Of a stretch of 64,000 nt of DNA, positions 16,808 through 25,227 are shown in pieces (within the stretch, counting starts at the first letter, position 1; every line of letters begins with the position of its first letter). The DNA is from Eikenella glucosivorans (GTDB lineage Bacteria > Pseudomonadota > Gammaproteobacteria > Burkholderiales > Neisseriaceae), in NCBI RefSeq assembly GCF_016025525.2, contig NZ_JACSGR010000005.1:124001-188000 (forward strand), read 5' to 3'. A model generated the notes under the pieces. It was not told where the DNA came from. It saw only the letters and a program-made list of their open reading frames with translations, and made no database searches. A program made the position numbers and the translations under genes.

Positions 16808-18151
16808 ATGAGACCGTCCAGACTGCTGGTGCTGCTGTTTGCCGCCCTGCTTGCCGTGTGCGTTGCCGGCTGGTTGGCCGGCTACCTGAATGAGGGCGTT
16901 GGCGGCATCGTTCAATATGTTGCCGGCGGCCTGGCTTTGCTGCTGGCGCTCGGTGCTCTGCTGGATGCCCTGTGGCAGCGCCATCCGCCTGTGCCGCAGT
17001 GGGAACGCAGCCTGCCGCACCAGTTTATCCAAGGCCGGCCGCACAGCGTGGAAATCACGCTCATGCCGCCTGGGCAAGGCCTGTGGCGCCGCCCGCAAAC
17101 CATGCTGGTGGCCGACCTCTTCCCGCACAACTGGCACACCGATACGCCGCACCTGCTCATCGACACGCTGCCCGGCCGCCTCTCCACCATCCGCTACCAA
17201 ATCACCCCCCGCCTGCGCGGCCGCGCCGAATTTGCCGGCATCGAATACTGGCTGCCCAGCCCCTTCGGCCTGTGGCAGCGGCGGCACAGGCACGCGTTGG
17301 CCGACAAAGTGGATGTGCTGCCCGATTTCAGCCGCATCCTCGGCGCCGACCTCATCGGCCTGCAACGCTGGCTCAACCTGGTGGGCGTGAAAAAGCTGCC
17401 GCGCTTGGGCCTTGGCCAGGATTTCCATCAATTGCGCGACTACCAAGACGGCGACGATATCCGCAACATCGATTGGAAAGCCACCTCGCGCATGAGCCGC
17501 CCCATCGTACGCACCTACCAAGACGAGCAAGACCAACAGCTCATCTTCCTGCTCGACTGCGGCCGCAACATGCGCCTGCAAATGGAAGGGAAAAGCCACT
17601 TCGACCACGCCCTGCAAGCCATGCTGCTGCTCTCCTACACCGCGCTCAAACACGGCGATGCCGTCGGCCTGCTCACCTTCGCTCAGCCCGAAGCCCGTTT
17701 CGTGCCGCCGCACAAAGGCATGGAGCAGCTCGGCCGCCTGGTGCAGGGCGTGTTCGATATCGAGCCCTCGCAGCAGGCTGCCGATTTTGAAAGCGCCGTC
17801 AACCTTTTGCTGCAAAAGCAAAAGCGCCGCGCCCTCGTAGTCGTGCTCTCCCACTTGAACCATGAAGACAGCCGCCACCTGCTGCAACACATCCAACGCC
17901 TGCGCAAACACCACATGGTTTTGTTCGGCGGCCTGCGCCCCCTCGCCCCCGAAGAAGTGCGCCAACAGCCCGTGCGCAACGAAGAGGACGCCCAAGCCTA
18001 CCTCGGCGCCCTGCAATACGAAAGCCATGTGGCCGAAGCCATCCGCCATTTCGATGCCGCCCGCATCAATGCCGTCAACGTACTGCCCAACCAGCTGAGC
18101 ACCGAGCTCATCAACCGCTACCTCCAACTCAAACGCCGCCAAGCCTGGTAG
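16808..18151 (+). CDS. DUF58 protein (VWA-like) partner of MoxR
   Basis: 447 residues from ATG 16808; a TTG two codons earlier is less likely. Two N-terminal membrane spans (LLVLLFAALLAVCVAGWLAG and VAGGLALLLALGALLDAL) are followed by the DUF58 signature DFHQLRDYQDGDDIRNIDWK (about 204-223) and a VWA-like fold. Where related proteins have a DxSxSM-type MIDAS, this one reads FLLDCGRNM, so metal-dependent adhesion by a canonical MIDAS is unlikely. It probably forms the membrane-bound target or adaptor of the MoxR ATPase. Confidence 0.87.
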   Translation: MRPSRLLVLLFAALLAVCVAGWLAGYLNEGVGGIVQYVAGGLALLLALGALLDALWQRHPPVPQWERSLPHQFIQGRPHSVEITLMPPGQGLWRRPQTMLVADLFPHNWHTDTPHLLIDTLPGRLSTIRYQITPRLRGRAEFAGIEYWLPSPFGLWQRRHRHALADKVDVLPDFSRILGADLIGLQRWLNLVGVKKLPRLGLGQDFHQLRDYQDGDDIRNIDWKATSRMSRPIVRTYQDEQDQQLIFLLDCGRNMRLQMEGKSHFDHALQAMLLLSYTALKHGDAVGLLTFAQPEARFVPPHKGMEQLGRLVQGVFDIEPSQQAADFESAVNLLLQKQKRRALVVVLSHLNHEDSRHLLQHIQRLRKHHMVLFGGLRPLAPEEVRQQPVRNEEDAQAYLGALQYESHVAEAIRHFDAARINAVNVLPNQLSTELINRYLQLKRRQAW

Positions 18152-18161
18152 GGAGCGGCAC

Positions 18162-18213
18162 AGGCTACCTGAAACCGACAAAATTGTTTAACTCCGGAAT
18201 TTTTCAGGTAGCC
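18162..18213. terminator. DUS inverted pair after DUF58 gene
   Basis: AGGCTACCTGAA (18162-18173) and TTCAGGTAGCC (18203-18213), 11 bases after the stop. Confidence 0.65.
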
Positions 18214-18431
18214 AATATCAAACAGCATCTGCGCCATTCATGCGCTGTGTTGTGCCGCTTCATGCCGGGGCAGTCGCGCGGAGTGAGGGGAGTTTGCGCA
18301 GCAAACCCGTGCCAGCGCCGGCATGAATGATGCAGGCTACCTGAAATTTGTTATTTGCCAGAACCCCCCCCCTTGCTCCCGCGACAGGGGGCAGGAAGAG
18401 GGCAGCAAACCAAAACTTTGCTTCTGCTCAA

Positions 18432-18483
18432 AGGCTACCTGAAATCCGCCAATCGCCCAAACCCAGAAATTTTCAGGTAGCCT
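18432..18483. terminator. DUS inverted pair in aroG upstream spacer
   Basis: AGGCTACCTGAA (18432-18443) and TTCAGGTAGCCT (18472-18483) with a 28-base loop. The long loop makes terminator function uncertain. Confidence 0.45.
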
Positions 18484-18610
18484 CAAGCGGATAGAGGTTG
18501 CCTGCCAATCCGCCACACCGGTTTCAGCCAAATACACCCCTTGCCACAACCCCCGCCTCCAGTCCACAATAAGCCCCTTTCTCATTACCCCATCAACGGA
18601 TCACATAACC

Positions 18611-19663
18611 ATGACCCCACACCAACCCTTCGGCCCCACCGACGACGTACGCATCCGCAGCATCAGCGAGCTGCTCCCCCCCATCGCCCACCTCTACGAA
18701 CTCCCCGTGAGCCAAGAAGCCGCCGAGCTGGTGGAAAACACCCGCCGCCAAATCGCCGAACTCGTGCACGGCCGCGATAACCGCCTGCTCGTCATCATCG
18801 GCCCCTGTTCCATCCACGACCCCAAAGCCGCCCTCGAATATGCCCGCCGCCTGCTCCCCCTGCGCCAGAAGCACGAGAAAGAGCTGCTCATCGTGATGCG
18901 CGTTTATTTTGAAAAACCCCGCACCACCGTCGGCTGGAAAGGCCTCATCAACGACCCCCACCTCGACGGCACCTTCGACATCAACTTCGGCCTGCGCCAA
19001 GCCCGCCGCCTGCTGCTCGAACTCAACCAGCTCGGCATGCCCGCCTCCACCGAATTCCTCGACATGATCACCCCCCAGTATTATGCCGACCTCATTTCCT
19101 GGGGCGCCATCGGCGCGCGCACCACCGAAAGCCAGGTGCACCGCGAGCTCGCCAGCGGCCTCTCCTGTCCGGTCGGTTTCAAAAACGGTACCGACGGCAA
19201 CCTCAAAATCGCCATCGACGCCATCGGCGCCGCCTCCCACCCGCACCACTTCCTCTCCGTTACCAAAGCCGGCCACTCCGCCATCGTCCACACCGCCGGC
19301 AACCCCGACTGCCACGTTATCCTGCGCGGCGGCAAAGAGCCCAACTACAGCAGCGAACACGTAAAAGCCGCCGCCGCCCAGCTTGCCAAAGCCGGCGTTA
19401 CACCCAGGCTGATGGTCGATTTCAGCCACGCCAACAGCCGCAAAGACTACACCCGCCAGATGGAAGTGGCCCGCGACGTGGCCGCCCAGCTGAAAAACGG
19501 CGAGCAAAACATCATGGGCATCATGGTGGAAAGCCACCTTGTGGAAGGCCGCCAAGACAAGCCCGAAACCTACGGCCAAAGCATCACCGACGCCTGCATC
19601 GGCTGGGACACCACCGAAGAGCTGCTCACTCTGATGGCCGAAGCCAACCGCAGCAGGGTGTGA
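18611..19663 (+). CDS. aroG: 3-deoxy-7-phosphoheptulonate synthase (DAHP synthase, class I AroG type)
   Basis: 350 residues, the standard length of AroG/F/H. It condenses phosphoenolpyruvate and erythrose 4-phosphate in the first step of the shikimate pathway. Signatures: IIGPCSIHDPKAALEYA (about 57-73) with the metal-binding Cys, MRVYFEKPRTTVGWKGLIND (about 97-116) and LMVDFSHANSRKDY (about 267-280). Chorismate made through it feeds the ubiC and trpB products elsewhere in this window. Which aromatic amino acid inhibits it cannot be read with certainty; overall likeness is to the Phe-sensitive form. Confidence 0.95.
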   Translation: MTPHQPFGPTDDVRIRSISELLPPIAHLYELPVSQEAAELVENTRRQIAELVHGRDNRLLVIIGPCSIHDPKAALEYARRLLPLRQKHEKELLIVMRVYFEKPRTTVGWKGLINDPHLDGTFDINFGLRQARRLLLELNQLGMPASTEFLDMITPQYYADLISWGAIGARTTESQVHRELASGLSCPVGFKNGTDGNLKIAIDAIGAASHPHHFLSVTKAGHSAIVHTAGNPDCHVILRGGKEPNYSSEHVKAAAAQLAKAGVTPRLMVDFSHANSRKDYTRQMEVARDVAAQLKNGEQNIMGIMVESHLVEGRQDKPETYGQSITDACIGWDTTEELLTLMAEANRSRV

Positions 19664-19858
19664 ACGAGGCTACCTGAAAGCGCAGCTTCAACGAAGTTAG
19701 AAACGATGAATATTTACAAACCCCTGCAAACTGTTAAAATCCACGCTCCTTCAACAACGTCTATTTAACAACAGGGCAAAAATAAAAATCAGGCAAACGA
19801 TTCGGCTTTCCTGCCACCGTTTGCCTCATTTTCACACACCGCCCGATGGAGAACACTC

Positions 19859-20407
19859 ATGCAAGATTTCCGCAGTAACCCAAACGAAGACTTCCGCCAA
19901 GCCTACACCGCTACCGCATTGGAACACGATGCTGATGAAATGGAAGTGGAGCTGGCTTCCCCTTGGCAACGGATGGGCGCCAGAATTATGGATGGTTTGC
20001 CCTTTGCCGGTATCGGTATCCTGGCCGCTATTTTATTGCCCATAATGGGCGGTAGCGGCGGCGGGGCAGCAATGGCCTTAATCATCGTTGCCCTTTTGGC
20101 CATTCTCGGCTTATTGATTTACAACTTGGTCATCATGACACGCGACGGCCAAAGTATTGGCAAGAAAATCATCGGCATCCGCGTGATTACCGAAGACGGT
20201 GACAACCCCGGTTTCGTAAAATATGTGCTCGTGCGCGAATTCGCCTACAATATGATCTTCACCATCATCGGCCTATTCAGCGAAGCATTGGGCAACCTGT
20301 TGGCATTCGTTGCGGCTATCGTCTGCATCGTCATGCTCTTCAGAGAAAGCAGCAACCGCCAAACTTTGCAAGACCTTCTGGCTAAAACCTTGGTGATTAA
20401 AAACTAA
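19859..20407 (+). CDS. RDD-family membrane protein (tandem paralogue 1)
   Basis: 182 residues; GATGGAGAACACTC precedes ATG. It opens MQDFRSNPNEDFRQAY, shared with the next gene. The RDD domain has the Arg in WQRMGARIMDGLPF, hydrophobic spans at about 45-60, 70-95 and 125-155, and the second motif GQSIGKKIIGIRVI followed by FVKYVLVREF. It is a probable small inner-membrane protein of unknown, possibly ion-transport, role. It probably arose with its downstream neighbour by duplication. Confidence 0.85.
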   Translation: MQDFRSNPNEDFRQAYTATALEHDADEMEVELASPWQRMGARIMDGLPFAGIGILAAILLPIMGGSGGGAAMALIIVALLAILGLLIYNLVIMTRDGQSIGKKIIGIRVITEDGDNPGFVKYVLVREFAYNMIFTIIGLFSEALGNLLAFVAAIVCIVMLFRESSNRQTLQDLLAKTLVIKN

Positions 20408-20432
20408 GCCTGTTGCACAAGGCTAAGGTTGA

Positions 20433-20481
20433 AGGCTACCTGAAATCACCGATTTATCGCGGCCAGATTTTCAGGTAGCCT
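20433..20481. terminator. DUS inverted pair between RDD paralogues
   Basis: AGGCTACCTGAA (20433-20444) and TTCAGGTAGCCT (20470-20481), between the two RDD genes. Confidence 0.6.
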
Positions 20482-20511
20482 TCCCTATAATCCAGCCCGC
20501 CAAGGAAACCC

Positions 20512-21066
20512 ATGCAAGACTTCCGCCAAGCCTACCGCACCCCCGAATCCCTCACCGAGCCGCCAGCCGACGGCCGTTTGCGGGAAGTCGAGCTGGCCAA
20601 ACCCTGGCAGCGCCTGCTCGCCGGCGCCATCGACCGCATTTTGCCCCTGCTGTTTGTCGCGCTCAGCATGACGATTGCCGCCAACCCCCGCTATGTGCGC
20701 GCCAATCTGCCCTGGCTGTACAACTCCGCGCTCGTTCTCGGCGGCCTCACCGTGCTGCTTCTGCTCTGCCAGGCCGTCATCATGAGCCTCGGCGGGCAGA
20801 GCATCGGCCAGAAAATCCTCCGCATCCGCCTGATCACCGACACCGGCGCCAATCCCGGCTTTGTGAAATACGTGCTCGTGCGCGAACTCTTGTTCTTCAT
20901 CATCCTGCTCACCGCCTGCACCTTCATCAACCAGTTCGGCCGCCCCGTCGGCAGCATCGTTTATTACGTCGTGCAGCTGGCCTACCTCGTCATGCTCTGC
21001 CGCAAAAGCCGCAACTACCAAACCCCGCAGGATATGCTGCTGCAAACCTTGGTGGTGAAAGCCTAG
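20512..21066 (+). CDS. RDD-family membrane protein (tandem paralogue 2)
   Basis: 184 residues starting MQDFRQAYRTPESLTEPPAD. It shares with paralogue 1 the MQDFRQAY start, the (V)ELAxPWQR-L/M-AG-I-D entry to the first span, GGQSIGQKILRIRLITDTGA and NPGFVKYVLVREL. Core residues are kept while loops diverged, so the duplication is not recent. The intervening DUS hairpin suggests the two may be transcribed separately. Confidence 0.85.
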   Translation: MQDFRQAYRTPESLTEPPADGRLREVELAKPWQRLLAGAIDRILPLLFVALSMTIAANPRYVRANLPWLYNSALVLGGLTVLLLLCQAVIMSLGGQSIGQKILRIRLITDTGANPGFVKYVLVRELLFFIILLTACTFINQFGRPVGSIVYYVVQLAYLVMLCRKSRNYQTPQDMLLQTLVVKA

Positions 21067-21398
21067 TGCCGCTTGAAAGCGGCCGATTCAACGAAGCTGG
21101 AACGGGTGCAGCGGGTTTCTGCACAGTGAAACGTAAACCGGCCTTGCCGCGCAGGCAAACCAAACTTTTTCAGGTAGCCTCCCTTGGCGGATGAGGCTAC
21201 CTGAAAAATCATGCCGGATTTGAGAAACGTGCCAAATGAGAGGGCAAGCCCGCCCGCACAGAAAAGCGGATGTGCAAACCCCAAACACAAAATGGCAGGG
21301 CGGCGATAGCCCGCCGCTATCCCCGCCGAAATTGTCAATTTTCCGCCTCGGCAGTATCATTACCCACTTTTCCCACCGCCATCCCGCAAAAGACAGCC
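21067..21398. other. 332-bp spacer
   Basis: Fragments of the DUS-linked repeat (TTCAACGAAGCTGGAAC; GTTTCTGCACAG) are followed by a DUS inverted pair at 21169-21205 and about 190 bases without recognisable signals upstream of the GAF-like gene. Confidence 0.55.
21169..21205. terminator. DUS inverted pair
   Basis: TTCAGGTAGCCT (21169-21180) faces AGGCTACCTGAA (21194-21205), a 13-base loop, about 100 bases after the RDD gene. Confidence 0.6.
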
Positions 21399-22058
21399 AT
21401 GAGCGCCGAACTGATTCAAGACTACCTGCAAACCCAAGGCCTGAAACTGCCGCCCGAAGCCGTGCAAATCGCCATGCTCGCCGCCGGCAGCGTGATGGCT
21501 GCCGGCCGGGCAGAGATCGAGCCTGAGGTTTTGTGGTATCGCGGCGAAGGCGGCACCCTGTCCGAACACCTGCCGCGCACCGAATCCAACCACGCCCTGC
21601 TGCGCCAAATCTTTATGGCGCTCGATTCCGCCTACAGTGCCAACCCCTACCGCAGCGCCGGCGTGTATCTGCTGTCCGCGCCCGACCGGCTCGTCCAGCT
21701 CACCGCGCAAGGCGAGCCGCTGGAAAAACTGTTGGCCGTGGGGCAGGATTTGGAGGCCGTGCAAATTGCCCACCTCGCCGCCCGCAGTGCGCAAACCGGC
21801 TGGCTGAACCAGATCGACGACGTTGCCCAATGGCTGGCCAACGGCGACCTTGCCGGCAGCCGCCACCGCCCCGGCAGCCAGCTCGCCGTACCCGTGTATG
21901 CCGAAAGCGGCCGCGTGCTTGGCGTGGTTTATCTGGAGCACAGCAGCCCCGCCGCCTTCAACGACACAGCCCTAAGCCTTTGGATCGGCCTCGCCCTGGC
22001 ACTGGCCGAACCGCTCGCCGCCCTGTTGCAGGAAGAAGGCGGCAGCAAAGAAAACTGA
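21399..22058 (+). CDS. GAF-domain-like protein of unknown function
   Basis: 219 residues from ATG 21399 (MSAELIQDYLQTQG); longer in-frame starts would add an unstructured Arg-rich stretch. No signal peptide or membrane span. The central region resembles a GAF fold: LLRQIFMALDSAYSANPYRS, then AGVYLLSA, and the terminal sheet SQLAVPVYAESGRVLGVVYL followed by FNDTALSLW. There is no attached output domain. It stands 51 bases before ribA in the same direction and could be cotranscribed. A ligand is not evident. Confidence 0.6.
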   Translation: MSAELIQDYLQTQGLKLPPEAVQIAMLAAGSVMAAGRAEIEPEVLWYRGEGGTLSEHLPRTESNHALLRQIFMALDSAYSANPYRSAGVYLLSAPDRLVQLTAQGEPLEKLLAVGQDLEAVQIAHLAARSAQTGWLNQIDDVAQWLANGDLAGSRHRPGSQLAVPVYAESGRVLGVVYLEHSSPAAFNDTALSLWIGLALALAEPLAALLQEEGGSKEN

Positions 22059-22109
22059 AGATTGCCTGAAACCAAAACAACCCTCCGCACACACCACATA
22101 AAGCACATC

Positions 22110-22700
22110 ATGACCCCGCTCAAATACATCGCCTCCTGCCGCCTGCCCACCGAATACGGCATCTTCACCATGCACGGCTTCGAACAGCCCAACGGTCAAG
22201 AACACACCGCGCTGAGCATGGGCGACATTGCCGACGGCGCGCCCGTGCTCTCCCGCATCCACTCCGAATGCCTCACCGGCGATGCCCTGTTTTCTCGAAA
22301 ATGCGACTGCGGCCCCCAGCTGCAAGCCGCCATGCAGGCTGTGCAACGCGAAGGCCGCGGCCTCATCGTCTATCTGCGCCAGGAAGGGCGCGGCATCGGC
22401 CTCATCAACAAAATCCGCGCCTACGCCCTGCAAGACCAAGGCCTCGACACCGTAGAAGCCAACCTCGCCCTCGGCCTGCCCATCGATGCCCGCGATTTCA
22501 CCCTCGCTAAAGCCATCTACGACCACCTCGGCGTAAAATCCATCCGCCTGCTCACAAACAATCCAAACAAAATCAGCATTATGGAGCAAAGCGGCATCCA
22601 TATCGTCGAACGCGTGCCCCTGCAAGTCGGCCAAAACAGCGAAAACACCGGCTACCTGAAAACCAAAGCCGCCAAGCTCGGTCATTTAATCGACAACTGA
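22110..22700 (+). CDS. ribA: GTP cyclohydrolase II
   Basis: 196 residues, stand-alone RibA length, with no DHBP synthase domain fused. It opens the imidazole ring of GTP in the first step of riboflavin synthesis. The zinc ligands appear in HSECLTGDALFSRKCDCGPQ (about 51-70), and the substrate-binding motif is YLRQEGRGIGLINKIRAY (about 89-106). The C-terminus is NIVxRV-like (HIVERVPLQVGQNSENTGYL). A DUS is read in frame near the end as GYLK. Start chosen at MTPLKYIASCRLPTEYG, the conserved beginning. Confidence 0.95.
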   Translation: MTPLKYIASCRLPTEYGIFTMHGFEQPNGQEHTALSMGDIADGAPVLSRIHSECLTGDALFSRKCDCGPQLQAAMQAVQREGRGLIVYLRQEGRGIGLINKIRAYALQDQGLDTVEANLALGLPIDARDFTLAKAIYDHLGVKSIRLLTNNPNKISIMEQSGIHIVERVPLQVGQNSENTGYLKTKAAKLGHLIDN

Positions 22701-22766
22701 TTTTCAGCCAACCCACCCGCCCGCAGGGCAGGGTACACGATACCCGCCGCTTGGCCGCCATCATTT

Positions 22767-22805
22767 TTCAGGTAGCCTCCAGTCCGCGCCAAAAGGCTAC
22801 CTGAA
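22767..22805. terminator. DUS inverted pair after ribA
   Basis: TTCAGGTAGCCT (22767-22778) and AGGCTACCTGAA (22794-22805). Confidence 0.65.
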
Positions 22806-22912
22806 AATACCAGCCACTTAAAAATCATCCGCTTATTAAAGAGAGCAGGGCGGCACAAACGCCCACGCTTCTCACAACCCAACCCTATATTCACCCACCC
22901 AAAGGCACCCAA

Positions 22913-23398
22913 ATGACCCCGTTCCGCATCGGGCAAGGCTACGACGTCCACCAGCTCACCCCCGGCCGCCCCCTCATCCTCGGCGGCGTACGTATCCCCT
23001 TCGAAAAAGGCCTGCTCGGCCACTCCGATGCCGACGCCCTGCTGCATGCCGTCACCGACGCCCTGCTCGGCGCCGCCGCCCTCGGCGACATCGGCACCCA
23101 CTTCCCCGACACCGCCGCCGAACACAAAGACGCCGATAGCCGCGCCCTCCTGCGCCAAGCCTACGCCGCCGTGCAAGCCCAAGGCTGGCGCGCCGTCAAT
23201 GTGGACAGCACCATCATCGCCCAGCAGCCCAAACTACGCCCCTATATTCAAGCCATGCGTGCCAACCTCGCCGCCGACCTCGGGCTACCTGAAAACCACA
23301 TCAACATCAAAGCCAAAACCAACGAAAAACTCGGCTACCTCGGCCGCATGGAAGGCATCGAAGCACAAGCCGTCGTGTTGCTGGAAAAGGCTGGCTGA
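22913..23398 (+). CDS. ispF: 2-C-methyl-D-erythritol 2,4-cyclodiphosphate synthase
   Basis: 161 residues. Cyclises CDP-methylerythritol 2-phosphate in the non-mevalonate isoprenoid pathway. Metal ligands lie in GYDVHQL (Asp/His) and GHSDADALLHAVTDALLGA (about 40-58). KTNEKLGYLGRMEGIEAQAV is the conserved C-terminus. An in-frame DUS (about 23283-23294) is read as LPEN. ispD, often adjacent or fused, is not here. Confidence 0.95.
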   Translation: MTPFRIGQGYDVHQLTPGRPLILGGVRIPFEKGLLGHSDADALLHAVTDALLGAAALGDIGTHFPDTAAEHKDADSRALLRQAYAAVQAQGWRAVNVDSTIIAQQPKLRPYIQAMRANLAADLGLPENHINIKAKTNEKLGYLGRMEGIEAQAVVLLEKAG

Positions 23399-23474
23399 AA
23401 ACAGAAATTAACAACTATTCCCCAACCGCCTGCCGGATTTTCAGGTAGCCCACCGCCTGAGGAAGCAAGTGATC

Positions 23475-24107
23475 ATGAAATTCACCAACCTCCACCAAAA
23501 TTTCATCCTCCTCTCCACGCATACCCTCAAGCAACATCTTGAAAACCGCGCCTTCTGGCCCGCCTTTATCGCCGAACTCACCCCTTTCGCCAGCAAAATC
23601 AAAGGCACCCCTCGCATCACCGCCAGCCAGTTCGACAATGGCAAAGAGCTCAAACTCGGCCGTTTGTCATGGAGCGAAGAAAGCTTGCAAAAACTTGCCG
23701 ACAACTGCTACCGCAGCCCCAATCCGGATACATTCTATTTCAGCTTCCTGCAAGCTTTTTTCCCCAGTCCCGTTTCCTGCACCAAGCAAAACACCACCCC
23801 CGGGCTCAGCCTGATATGGCAACACAGCTATGGCAGCCCACACAGTGGCCTGCTGCTCAGCTTCCGCCAAGATTATTTCGATGCGGTTGGCACAGCCGCC
23901 GTGCAGGCATCGCTTAACCGCCTCACCGCGCTGCTGCAAGCCGGTTTGCGCCTGCAAAAACAAACGCAATACGCTTATCCCAGCAAAGAAGGCTTTCCCG
24001 GCGCATGGCAAGACTGCGTCATGGATTTATTTCCCGCTAATGCCACCGAACCCACCAAAAGCGGTTGGAAGATCAACGAAGATTTTGCCGGCTGGGCAAG
24101 GTTCTAA
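23475..24107 (+). CDS. Hypothetical protein, 210 residues
   Basis: No family recognised. ATG at 23475 is preceded two codons earlier by a GTG that could also start it. The protein is soluble, without signal peptide, rich in aromatic residues (FYFSFLQAFFPSPVS; WQHSYGSPHSGLLLSFRQDY; GWKINEDFAGWARF). The GTP/Ser-rich middle has no nucleotide-binding motif. Codon use resembles the neighbours, so it is probably a real gene. It is a single gene between ispF and rpiA. Confidence 0.6.
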   Translation: MKFTNLHQNFILLSTHTLKQHLENRAFWPAFIAELTPFASKIKGTPRITASQFDNGKELKLGRLSWSEESLQKLADNCYRSPNPDTFYFSFLQAFFPSPVSCTKQNTTPGLSLIWQHSYGSPHSGLLLSFRQDYFDAVGTAAVQASLNRLTALLQAGLRLQKQTQYAYPSKEGFPGAWQDCVMDLFPANATEPTKSGWKINEDFAGWARF

Positions 24108-24221
24108 ATCCCATCCCCAAAGCAAAAGGGCAGGGCGCCAGCTTACCTAAATTCCCGCCCCATAGTAGAATAAGGCTACCTGAAACCCAGCCCGGCCACC
24201 TATCTGCTACAGGAGAACCCC

Positions 24222-24890
24222 ATGTCCACCCAAGATCAACTCAAACGCACCGCCGCCCAAAAAGCCCTCGAATTCGTGCCCGAAAACGCCTACATCGGCA
24301 TCGGCACCGGCAGCACCGTAAACTTCTTCATCGAAGAGCTGGCCGAGAGCGGCATCCGCATCAAGGGTGCCGTCTCCACCTCCCAAGCCACCAGCAAACT
24401 GTTGAAACAATACGGTATTCCAGAAGTGGCGCTCAACGAGGTGGACGAACTGCCCGTGTACATCGACGGCGCCGACGAAGTCAACCACAGCCTGCAAATG
24501 ATCAAAGGCGGCGGCGGCGCGCTGTTGGCCGAAAAAATCGTCGCCAGCGCCGCCGACAAATTCGTCTGCATCGTAGACGAAAGCAAATACGTCGGCCGCC
24601 TCGGCAAATTCCCCCTGCCCATCGAAATCATCCCCGCCGCCCGCTCCCTCGTATCACGCAAACTGCTCAAATTCGGCGGCACCCCTCAACTGCGCATCGG
24701 CTTCACCACCGACAGCGGCCACAAAATCGTTGATGTGCACGATATGCCCATCAACGAGCCGCTCAAGCTCGAAGAAGAAATCAACCGCATCCCCGGCGTG
24801 GTGGAAAACGGCCTTTTTGCCAACAATCCCGCGCATGTACTGATCATCGGCCGTCCAACCGGCGCTGAAGTGATCAAAATCGGCAGCTGA
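24222..24890 (+). CDS. rpiA: Ribose-5-phosphate isomerase A
   Basis: 222 residues, normal RpiA length; CAGGAGAACCCC precedes ATG. Interconverts ribose 5-phosphate and ribulose 5-phosphate in the pentose phosphate pathway. Conserved blocks: IGIGTGSTVNFFIEEL (about 26-41), DGADEVNHSLQMIKGGGGAL (about 85-104) with catalytic Asp/Glu, and KFGGTPQLR. An RpiB-like gene occurs at 43814. Confidence 0.96.
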   Translation: MSTQDQLKRTAAQKALEFVPENAYIGIGTGSTVNFFIEELAESGIRIKGAVSTSQATSKLLKQYGIPEVALNEVDELPVYIDGADEVNHSLQMIKGGGGALLAEKIVASAADKFVCIVDESKYVGRLGKFPLPIEIIPAARSLVSRKLLKFGGTPQLRIGFTTDSGHKIVDVHDMPINEPLKLEEEINRIPGVVENGLFANNPAHVLIIGRPTGAEVIKIGS

Positions 24891-25227
24891 TTGCCCGGCA
24901 TATCCCGCCAAACAGCAGGCTACCTGAAAACCGGGGCAGGGCGGCGCACCACCCGTCGCCGCCCCGCTTCCGAGCAAGAAAATAGGCATAGGGTAGGGCG
25001 CATGCCCATACCACTATGCCGCTTCCATTCCGTAAAACCCTTTTTCAGGTAGCCTCAAACAGCCAAAAGGCTGGAAGCTTGGCAAAATATCATTCATTCG
25101 GTTATAAAAGGATTTGGCCAAAGCATCAGGCTACCTGAAAACGATGTTTCCGAAGGAAGCAGAGTTTCTGCCGAAGCTAAAACCCCAAGCCCGAACGCAT
25201 CACCCAACGCATCAACAGAAAGCCCAC
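24891..25227. other. 337-bp spacer with DUSs and DUS-anchored repeat
   Basis: DUS at about 24918 and reverse DUS at about 25044 are widely spaced. A third DUS at 25128 begins a full copy of the DUS-anchored repeat running to about 25183. The SDR gene starts 45 bases later. Confidence 0.6.
25128..25183 (+). repeat. DUS-anchored repeat, full-length copy
   Basis: DUS, then GATGTTTCCGAAGGAAGCAG, then AGTTTCTGCCGAAGCTAAAA. It contains the small palindrome TTCCGAAGGAA. The same order of words occurs at 57338 and, in part, 2128, 5451 and 62424. Confidence 0.65.

Larger units (their letters stand above)
18152..18610. other. 459-bp spacer upstream of aroG
   Basis: Two DUS inverted pairs (18162-18213, 18432-18483) flank a GC-rich stretch that contains related words (GCCATTCATGC, GCCGGCATGAATG) able to form an imperfect long-range stem. 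No reading frame here looks like a gene. The aroG promoter is presumably in the last 120 bases. Confidence 0.6.

Noticed and set aside
18214..18345. Possible small RNA or gene in the GC-rich spacer before aroG
   Set aside because: Only an imperfect stem and no clear promoter, terminator or reading frame; evidence too weak to annotate.
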